Shown: positions 58,274 through 64,000 of the stretch, in pieces
Layout: every line of letters starts with the position of its first letter
How positions within the stretch are numbered: position 1 is the first letter of the stretch
DNA from: Acidobacteriota bacterium
GTDB taxonomy: Bacteria; Acidobacteriota; Blastocatellia; UBA7656
Reading direction: 5' to 3'
Length of the DNA stretch: 64,000 nt
Assembly: GCA_016201275.1 (NCBI GenBank)
Contig: JACQDB010000125.1
Location: forward strand, 23,110 to 87,109
Notes under the pieces: model-generated
Told to the model about the DNA's origin: nothing
Seen by the model: only the letters and a program-made list of their open reading frames with translations
Databases searched by the model: none
Program-made: the position numbers and the translations under genes

Positions 58274-59365
58274 TCAACCGATGGCCTGTTCAATCAAGTC
58301 CCGCGTTGAAGCAAAGCAATCCAGCGCCTGCATTGAAGCGATAGCCGAATGCGTAGCCGGTTTGATGTAGTCCACATAAATCCGATTGTTCATCACCGCC
58401 GCTTGATAGGCATACGTGCCTATGGCTTTCAACATTCGCTGCACCCGCATCAAGTGCAACTCGCGGCGGAACTCGTCAACGCTTTCAAGCGGCACACGGG
58501 AAGCCGCCTTCAATTCGATGAAGTGTTCGATGAGATCGGCGGCGGTGTTGGCTTCAAGCGCCGCATAGGGGTCGCTCAATAGCGATGCGACATCGTAACT
58601 GGTCGGCCCCAGGCGCGCATCCTGCTGGTCTATGATGTAGATTTCGCCGTCCTTCATCATCAAATTGCGGGTGTGATAATCTCTGTGCGTCAACACCCGA
58701 GGCCGCGCCGCCAACTCCGCGCACAACGCCTTGAAATCCTGATTGATGGCGTTGGCGGTGGTTGGGTCGAGTTTCAATCCCAAATACTTGTTGATGTAGT
58801 TGGCAAAGAAAAAACCCAGTTCCCATTTCAATTTCGCTTCATCGAAGGCCAGACGCGAACAGATGGAATGGGCTACTGTAGCCAGTTTCGTGGCTTCCTG
58901 TAGTTTCACAATCATGGCCACAGCGCGACGATACGTCTCTCTGGTTTCGTCTGCCGAACGCCCTTCGAGCCAGTCCTGCAAGCGCGTATCGCCTAGGTCT
59001 TCGAGCAACAAGACGCAATCTTCGCCCGATGCAGCAAGCAGGCGCGGCACTGGCAATCCGGCTTGCAGAAAAATCGCCGTGGTTTCGATATGCGCGCACG
59101 GGTCATTGGCAAAAGTCAAACGCGCCGCCGGACTGTGGGCCTCGGCAGCCGCCAGACGGTCGCTGGCGCTGAGGCGTTCATCGAAAGGCGCGCTGTACAA
59201 AGCAATGATGACGCTGCCGGTTGCGGCAGTGGCGCGAAAGTAGGCGCGAGTTGAAGCGTCGCCAGTAACTTTGCTGATGGCGATTTCATTGACCGATGTC
59301 TGCAAAGATGCGGCGGCCAATTCATGTATGCGGGTTGAAAGCGGCGTTTCCACAATGGCGTTCAT
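58274..59365 (-). CDS. aminoglycoside-phosphotransferase-fold sugar kinase, AmgK-like
   Basis: The product is 363 residues. ISKVTGDASTRAYFRA is the N-lobe motif of AmgK-like kinases; VLTHRDYHTRNLMMKDGEIY supplies the catalytic HxDxxxxN and IIDQQDARLGPTSYDVASLL the metal-binding D..ARxGP. AmgK phosphorylates N-acetylmuramate and N-acetylglucosamine at C1 in peptidoglycan recycling. The gene is preceded by a nucleotidyltransferase gene on the same strand, as in amgK-murU pairs. The C-terminus runs to within 15 bp of the convergent selenoprotein gene. Confidence 0.86.
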   Translation of the reverse strand: MNAIVETPLSTRIHELAAASLQTSVNEIAISKVTGDASTRAYFRATAATGSVIIALYSAPFDERLSASDRLAAAEAHSPAARLTFANDPCAHIETTAIFLQAGLPVPRLLAASGEDCVLLLEDLGDTRLQDWLEGRSADETRETYRRAVAMIVKLQEATKLATVAHSICSRLAFDEAKLKWELGFFFANYINKYLGLKLDPTTANAINQDFKALCAELAARPRVLTHRDYHTRNLMMKDGEIYIIDQQDARLGPTSYDVASLLSDPYAALEANTAADLIEHFIELKAASRVPLESVDEFRRELHLMRVQRMLKAIGTYAYQAAVMNNRIYVDYIKPATHSAIASMQALDCFASTRDLIEQAIG

Positions 59366-59435
59366 ATTGAAACAGTAAAAACCTTTCCCGTCTGATTAGC
59401 GGTAACGTCAGGCAGCGAAGCAAATTTGAAGCGAC

Positions 59436-60440
59436 TCAAAGTTGAATCAATAGATTCTCGCCGACGATTTCACCGCGTTCGATTTCTTTGACTATATCAC
59501 GTCGCACCACCACAGCGCGCTCGATTCTTGCACCGGCAGGGATTCGCACGTTATCGGCCAAGACCGCGTGGCGCACCGTAGCGCCGCGCTCAATCGTTAC
59601 GTTGTCCCAGAGGATCGCATCTTCAACCGTGGCCCCGTCCATGACGCGGCAATTTGCGCCCACCATGTTCGCCAAACCTTTCTGCCGCATGAAGTGCAGG
59701 CTCGATTCCACATAGCGCTCGATGGTGCTGAGTTCGTACCAATCGCCGCGTGTGAGGTGCGCGATGATGGCTTCGCCTGCCGCCATCGCTTTCGGATAGA
59801 CATCTACTACCGAATGCGAAAAACAGTGGCGCGGCACATAGTCAAAGATGCGCGGCGACAAAACCTGTATGCCTACGAACATCAACGGCGGCGGTTCATC
59901 CGGCGCAACCGCAATGTTGAGGCTTTGCCCTTCCGCACTGGCGATTTCATTGGCCAATGGTTTAGGGAAACCGGCGAAGCGCGAAATGTATTGGCGTTCA
60001 TCAATCTCGACGATGCTGAAATGTTCGCGTGCGAGGTTCTCTTTCAACACCAGCGTGGCCAAGGCCTGGCGCTCTTGATGTTCCCGAATGGCCGCCGACA
60101 CATCAATGTTGGTGACAATCTTGCCGTTGATGACAATGAAATCATCATCCATCAACAGGTCGCGCACCTTATCAATCGCCCCGGAGGTGCCGAGTATCTC
60201 TTCTTCAAACGAGTAGTGAATGTGCGCCCCGAATTGCGAACCGTCACCAAGCGCGTTGCGAATCGAATCGGGTTGATGATGCAGATTAATAATCAAGTCG
60301 CGTATATTGGCCTCCGCCAGATACTCGATAGCGTAAGCAATCAACGGGCGATTTAAAAATGGTATGGCTGGTTTGGTGCGGTCTTCGGTCAAAGGCCAAA
60401 GCCGTGTGCCAAACCCTGCCGCTAAAATCATGGCTTTCAT
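59436..60440 (-). CDS. NDP-sugar synthase (MurU/mannose-1-phosphate nucleotidyltransferase-like) with left-handed beta-helix tail
   Basis: The product is 334 residues. AMILAAGFGTRLWPLTEDRT then KPAIPFLNRPLI is the nucleotide-binding signature; GTSGAIDKVRDLL and VINGKIVTNIDV supply the metal and sugar sites (the latter usually has GD rather than GK). After about residue 250, isoleucine-patch repeats (GATVEDAILWDNVTIERGAT, VRHAVLADNVRIPAGARIER) form a beta-helix, absent from the shorter MurU (about 225 residues). With the kinase downstream it would make UDP- or GDP-activated sugar-1-phosphates for cell-wall recycling (inference). Confidence 0.86.
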   Translation of the reverse strand: MKAMILAAGFGTRLWPLTEDRTKPAIPFLNRPLIAYAIEYLAEANIRDLIINLHHQPDSIRNALGDGSQFGAHIHYSFEEEILGTSGAIDKVRDLLMDDDFIVINGKIVTNIDVSAAIREHQERQALATLVLKENLAREHFSIVEIDERQYISRFAGFPKPLANEIASAEGQSLNIAVAPDEPPPLMFVGIQVLSPRIFDYVPRHCFSHSVVDVYPKAMAAGEAIIAHLTRGDWYELSTIERYVESSLHFMRQKGLANMVGANCRVMDGATVEDAILWDNVTIERGATVRHAVLADNVRIPAGARIERAVVVRRDIVKEIERGEIVGENLLIQL

Positions 60441-60443
60441 AAT

Positions 60444-60565
60444 AGTCCGTCGTCCGTAGTTCGTAGTTCGTAGTCCCTGATTTTCCCATTCTTCATTATT
60501 GATAGCGCATAGCTCAAGACTGAAGGATTGAAAACTAAGGACTACGGACTAGGGACTACGGACTA
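60444..60565. repeat. inverted pair of heptamer arrays (GTCCGTA / ACTACGG)
   Basis: GTCCGTC GTCCGTA GTTCGTA GTTCGTA GTCC (60445-60477) faces ACTAAGG ACTACGG ACTAGGG ACTACGG ACTAA (60534-60565), about 56 bp apart. It fills the gap between the nucleotidyltransferase and CYTH genes and runs into the CYTH stop region. Confidence 0.88.
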
Positions 60566-61134
60566 AATAATAAATCTTCAATTGGCAGGCCGCGCTCTTT
60601 GCAGCGTTTGGCCTGAAGTTCCGGGTAGCTTTCGCGTATGATGTCGGTGGCGGAAAATCCTGCCGCCTGCATGGTATCGAGGACGCCCACTTCGTCGCCT
60701 TCGATCTCTATGAAATTGCCTATAGGCGTTTCGTCAAAGGTGACGGTAATCGCCCGGTTGTTGTGGGTGAGGTGATACACCGTGCGATATTTTTGATAGC
60801 GAAACGATTGCCGAAAGCCGAGCCGCGCCAAAATAGCGAGGACGCGCTCCGGGTCGTCCACAGGGCTTTCGAGTTCTTCGCGGACTTTCAAAATTGCCGT
60901 CGCGCTGTCTTGCGCGACCCCTTTATAAGTCAACACGCCTTTGCCGTTGACCGAACGCACCCGCAAGGCCGCGCCCTGTTGAAATAACCCACGGTCTTCG
61001 GCATCAAGCAAACGATTATCTTCAAAGTGTCGCGCTTCGACCAGGTGCAGGGCGAACCCTGCGTGACGAAAACCGTCGAGATTTTCGCCGGCCAACTTCA
61101 CTTCGATTTCCAAATTATTATGGTGCGCGGTCAA
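60556..61134 (-). CDS. CYTH domain protein (class IV adenylate cyclase-like)
   Basis: The product is 192 residues. The signature EIEVK is at 9-13, with LRVRSVNGKGVLTYKG, KVREELESPVDD, RYQKYRTVYHL and FIEIEGDEVGV continuing the acidic/basic tunnel of the CYTH fold. Members hydrolyse triphosphates (thiamine triphosphate, inorganic triphosphate) or make cAMP; the sequence does not decide which. It is upstream of and co-oriented with the sugar-nucleotide genes. Confidence 0.88.
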   Translation of the reverse strand: MTAHHNNLEIEVKLAGENLDGFRHAGFALHLVEARHFEDNRLLDAEDRGLFQQGAALRVRSVNGKGVLTYKGVAQDSATAILKVREELESPVDDPERVLAILARLGFRQSFRYQKYRTVYHLTHNNRAITVTFDETPIGNFIEIEGDEVGVLDTMQAAGFSATDIIRESYPELQAKRCKERGLPIEDLLFSP

Positions 61135-61274
61135 ACTTCTAGCATCCTCACTTGAATTAAATAGTCGCTAATTATTCCTGTCCCTTCGCCTCGCGTCAAT
61201 GCTTTGTGCAAAGAGATTTTTTGAACGGAGAAATCCCCGCAGAAGCGCTGTGGTTTGGTGATCAGCGCGACGGT

Positions 61275-62168
61275 TTATTTGGCCGCAGGCGAACGGAAAA
61301 TCCACGTTGCCACCGAGATAATTAAACTGATAGCGACGATGGTTTCAGTCCAGAAGAACGACAGAAAATCGCCCAGCACGCCAATCGGCGGCACCGCCGG
61401 CATGGCGTTGCGTAAAGGAATCAAGGCGAACAGCAAGGCTCCCATCCAGCCGAACATGGTCACTTCGATCTTGCGCCCGTTGACCCAGACGATGGCTGCC
61501 GAAATCGCCGAGAGCGCCAGCAACCACTGCAACCCCATGATGAATACCGAAAAGGTCATCGCCGAAGCCGAGCGTTTGATGTCGAGGTCTATTTGCAGAA
61601 AGCCCGTCTCTTTGTCGGGAGCTTCGCTGGCATCAATGCGATAACCGGCGAGCGCGCCCGAATAGTTGACCGTGAACGGCACGCCGTCATACTCGACGGG
61701 CGCGTTCTCCTGCCCAGCTTTGGCAGCCGAAAATATCAAGATGAGCGAGGCTTCGTGTTTATCGAAAGGATAATCGCCAATCTTGCCGTACACATCAAAC
61801 ACCACATCGGTGGGATTCATGCGCTCGCCCTTCTTAAAGTTGTATTGCGTCTTGCCGGTGGAATTGTTGAGATCGAGTTGCAGATTTTTGGCGAGCGAAA
61901 AACCGTCTTCGGCCACCAGATTGCCTTCCGGTGAAAACTGCAAACGCATGATGATATCGCCTTTGATGGGGTCGAGCGATACCAGCTTGGCGTCCACCAC
62001 AAGGTGTCCGGGCTGGCGGGTTTCTTCCGGCGCAAACTCCGTCGTCGTTGCCACTCCTTCGGCGCGATACAAGGACAGCACCAGCGTGAACAACACACCA
62101 AATACGAGGATGCCCGCGATGATGAATAGCAGCAGCTTGGTTTTGGATTTGCCTGATGAAGGTTCCAT
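61275..62168 (-). CDS. DUF4436-type membrane protein
   Basis: The product is 297 residues from ATG 62168 (AAGGAGA 6 nt upstream). One N-terminal helix (LLLFIIAGILVFGVLFTLVL), a periplasmic domain with VDAKLVSLDPIKGDIIMRLQ and IGDYPFDKHEASLILIF, then three C-terminal helices including FSVFIMGLQWLLALSAISAA, MGALLFALIPLRNAMPAVPP and FFWTETIVAISLIISVATWI. This order matches DUF4436. Function unknown. No partner gene is apparent. Confidence 0.8.
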   Translation of the reverse strand: MEPSSGKSKTKLLLFIIAGILVFGVLFTLVLSLYRAEGVATTTEFAPEETRQPGHLVVDAKLVSLDPIKGDIIMRLQFSPEGNLVAEDGFSLAKNLQLDLNNSTGKTQYNFKKGERMNPTDVVFDVYGKIGDYPFDKHEASLILIFSAAKAGQENAPVEYDGVPFTVNYSGALAGYRIDASEAPDKETGFLQIDLDIKRSASAMTFSVFIMGLQWLLALSAISAAIVWVNGRKIEVTMFGWMGALLFALIPLRNAMPAVPPIGVLGDFLSFFWTETIVAISLIISVATWIFRSPAAK

Positions 62169-62664
62169 AGTTGTCTCCTTGTTTTCAAACTGAATGGTTG
62201 CAGGCGGCGCAAAGATTTTCTGCGGCAATCCTCTGCGGCCTGATGAAAAATTGCTTCGCGCTTCGCCAGAGTTCGCCGGTGTCGAGTCGTTCATGGCGAG
62301 TCGCGAAATTTTTGTAAAGCGAATTTCCAGAAAGATGAAGACGAAACTTACAGCCTGAATGAATCGGTGTTGCGCCCAGCGAAACCACCGTCAGTGGAGA
62401 ACCCAGGATTTTATAACTGACATTTGCTGAGATGATACGCGCTAACTCTATTTTGAAAAAATCGTTTTAGCAAGCGCTCGTGATTTTCTCGACGCGGCAA
62501 AAAACGCTCACCCAGGCCAACGGTTTTACGCTTTCCCTTGGCGTCGGAAAATCAGTTGGCCAATCTCCCTGCGATGCGCTATGGTCTTGTTGCTGAGACC
62601 GTTAAAAATTTCTACACCTCTTTTCTCGGCGTCCACGACCCGATGGCACACAGGATTTTCGATT
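62169..62664. other. non-coding gap with no clear gene
   Basis: About 495 bp between divergent genes. Open frames here lack ribosome sites. No promoter of good quality or strong repeat was seen. Confidence 0.45.
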
Positions 62665-63717
62665 ATGGCGGTAAGCGTTGACTCTCGCGTAAGCGTAGCG
62701 GCAAACTTCGCGGATAATCTGTGCCGTTGGGACGGCCACAGCCGTGGGCATTACGAAGTCTGGTTTCTGACCTTGAATCAACGCGCACATCAACGCGGCT
62801 TCTGGTTTCGCTACACGCTGGAAGCGCCGCACCCGGAACAAGCGCAGTTGCCGCCACGCGCCGAACTGTGGGCGACGGTCTTTGACCGCACCTCGCCCGA
62901 ACAAAATTTTGGCATCGTGTGCGATTATCCGGTGCCGGCGTTTGGCAGCGAGCAAAGCCATTTTCGGCTACGAATCGCCGAGGCGCTGCTCACCTCCGAT
63001 CAGGCCAGAGGCGCGGTCGCCAACCGCGATCACCGCATCAGTTGGGATTTGCGCTTTACGCCCAACGCCACGACCTACAGGCACGTCCCACGCGCCCTCG
63101 GCACTTTGATGCGGCCTTCTTCATTTGTCTGCTCGCCGAATCTGGACACGCGCTTCACCGGCGTGGTGACGATTGACGGGCGCGAACTTGAGTTGGAGAA
63201 CGAGCCAGGCTGTCAGGCGCATTTGTGGGGCAGCAAGCACGTTGATGAATGGGTATGGGTACACGCCAACGCTTTTGAGCATCACGAAGGCACGGTCTTT
63301 GAAGGCTTGGGAGCGCGCCAGCGTCGCGCCGGAACAACCTTGCCGCCGGTGCAATCGCTGTTGCTGCGGCATCGCGGCGAAGAACATCATTTTGTGCGCT
63401 TGCGTTTTGCCGAACAGTGGCAAAGCCATTTAGGCACTGGCTTCTGGTCGTTTTCAGCGCGCAACACCAAAGTCTATATTGAAGGCACAGCGCAATGCCG
63501 CCTGCGCGATATGGTACAGGTCAAATACGTTGACCCGGATGGCGAGCCGCTCTATTGCCTCAACAGCGAAGTAGCGAATTTGAAACTCCGCATTTTTCGC
63601 CGCACTCATGGCTTGCGCTGGCGACATAGCGAAACCATCAACGCCCATTCGACCGCGCATCTGGAACACGCGGCGCGGCATCAGGATGAGACGGTGAGGT
63701 TGATGGCAAGGAGTTGA
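62665..63717 (+). CDS. uncharacterised protein, possibly lipocalin/CrtC-like fold
   Basis: The product is 350 residues from ATG 62665; an in-frame GTG/ATG further upstream (62581) lacks a good site. Features: LCRWDGHSRGHYEVWFLTLN, RGFWFRYTLEAPHPEQAQLP, AELWATVFDRTSPEQNFGIV, and a second half with CQAHLWGSKHVDEWVWVHAN and LLRHRGEEHHFVRLRFAEQW. The duplicated beta-sheet look and WxW-His motifs recall the AttH/CrtC (hydroxyneurosporene-synthase-like) or tocopherol-cyclase-like fold, but this is a weak resemblance. No signal peptide. It precedes a composite repeat. Confidence 0.6.
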   Translation: MAVSVDSRVSVAANFADNLCRWDGHSRGHYEVWFLTLNQRAHQRGFWFRYTLEAPHPEQAQLPPRAELWATVFDRTSPEQNFGIVCDYPVPAFGSEQSHFRLRIAEALLTSDQARGAVANRDHRISWDLRFTPNATTYRHVPRALGTLMRPSSFVCSPNLDTRFTGVVTIDGRELELENEPGCQAHLWGSKHVDEWVWVHANAFEHHEGTVFEGLGARQRRAGTTLPPVQSLLLRHRGEEHHFVRLRFAEQWQSHLGTGFWSFSARNTKVYIEGTAQCRLRDMVQVKYVDPDGEPLYCLNSEVANLKLRIFRRTHGLRWRHSETINAHSTAHLEHAARHQDETVRLMARS

Positions 63718-63742
63718 ATTTGCTTGTGATTTCGCAACTACT

Positions 63743-64000
63743 TCAATCCCCCCAACGGCAGTCGGGGGATGGTTAAAGTTCAATCTACCGAGCAAGCAAG
63801 CACAGTTTTTTTTGCAATCCCCCCAACGGCAGTTGGGGGATGCTTAAAGTCCAACCTACACACCAAGCAAGCACAGTTTTTTTTGCAATCCCCCCGATGG
63901 CAGTTGGGGGATAGTTAAAGTCCAGCCTTGAGCATCGGGCAAGGCTGGACTTTAACTATCCCCCGACTACCATCGGGGGGATTCGTTGATCGGTGGCAGC
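63743..64000. repeat. composite palindromic repeat, locus 3 (runs past the window)
   Basis: Three 45-bp units face right (63743-63790, 63816-63860, 63887-63930) and one is inverted (63936-63985). The last facing pair gives arms of about 46 bp around a 9-nt loop. It follows the uncharacterised gene by 26 bp. Confidence 0.87.

Noticed and set aside
58866..58892. Possible extra copy of the GAAAC/GTTTC palindrome inside the AmgK-like gene
   Set aside because: The match is short and within a normally conserved coding helix, so chance is likelier than insertion.
12148..60565. Tandem and paired repeats as CRISPR arrays
   Set aside because: Units are 7-8 bp in direct tandem with no spacers, and no cas gene is present.
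1..64000. Genome-wide reassignment of TGA to a sense codon
   Set aside because: Many genes end at TGA with tight coupling to the next start (for example the PhnP-like/ribF TGATG at 18512-18517), so TGA is a normal stop here.

Overview
The window reads as a chromosomal stretch of a Gram-negative, GC-moderate soil-type bacterium, most likely Acidobacteriota of the Blastocatellia kind. This is inferred from a Ser/Thr kinase fused to a TolB-like domain and TPRs, a form II cox-type molybdenum hydroxylase operon, DUF1844 and DUF3857 proteins, an M14 carboxypeptidase of about 1000 residues, Ycf48-like and PQQ-like secreted propellers, and many small toxin-antitoxin-like genes. No tRNA or rRNA gene was recognised.

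Layout. 1-5250: a beta-CASP nuclease (cut by the window edge), a TetR regulator with its promoter and operator, a small exported protein, a TolC-like outer-membrane protein and a PilZ protein. 5.9-13.1 kb: a minus-strand cox-like operon (S, L, M, G) interrupted by a four-helix-bundle gene, a BrnT toxin pair, a Ycf48-like propeller and a HicBA pair; a duplicated coxL 3' end lies beyond the BrnT pair. 13.3-16.7 kb: a membrane glycosyltransferase-like protein, a nucleotidyltransferase pair and mazG. 16.9-23.5 kb: DUF1844, PhnP-like MBL, ribF, a DUF5678/retropepsin pair, a dienoyl-CoA-reductase-like SDR, a YncE-like propeller and an anchored protein. 24-30.5 kb: a 59-residue membrane protein, DUF350, a membrane spermidine-synthase-like protein, a DUF4177-like triple repeat, an FAD oxidoreductase, a VapC fragment and a polytopic membrane protein. 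31-35.2 kb: two DUF3857/transglutaminase-like proteins behind a promoter and leader hairpin. 35.4-46.5 kb: DUF5678, M14 peptidase, kinase-TPR, rpsU, HEAT protein, alpha/beta hydrolase, LLM oxidoreductase and a PQQ-like propeller broken by TGA.

46.7-55.3 kb is a looser accessory stretch, all minus strand with long gaps: a 2OG-Fe(II) oxygenase, a SixA-like protein lacking its catalytic His, DUF2252, a 705-residue flavin oxidase-methyltransferase fusion, a metallophosphatase and an S1/P1 nuclease. 56-64 kb holds citrate synthase, a probable selenocysteine-containing peroxiredoxin-like protein (in-frame TGA at the Cys of YRGYWCPYC), an AmgK/MurU-like kinase-nucleotidyltransferase pair, CYTH, DUF4436 and an unassigned protein.

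Three repeat systems run through the window: (i) heptamer (sometimes octamer) arrays with GG every 7 nt, whose sequence differs at every locus and which often occur as facing inverted pairs, some inside genes; (ii) a composite palindromic repeat at 5.6, 57.3 and 63.8 kb; (iii) a short palindrome with GAAAC and GTTTC arms at 6.6, 10.4, 47.7 and 54.3 kb. These, the recoded TGA and the 3'-end duplications beside inserted gene cassettes are the most notable observations.
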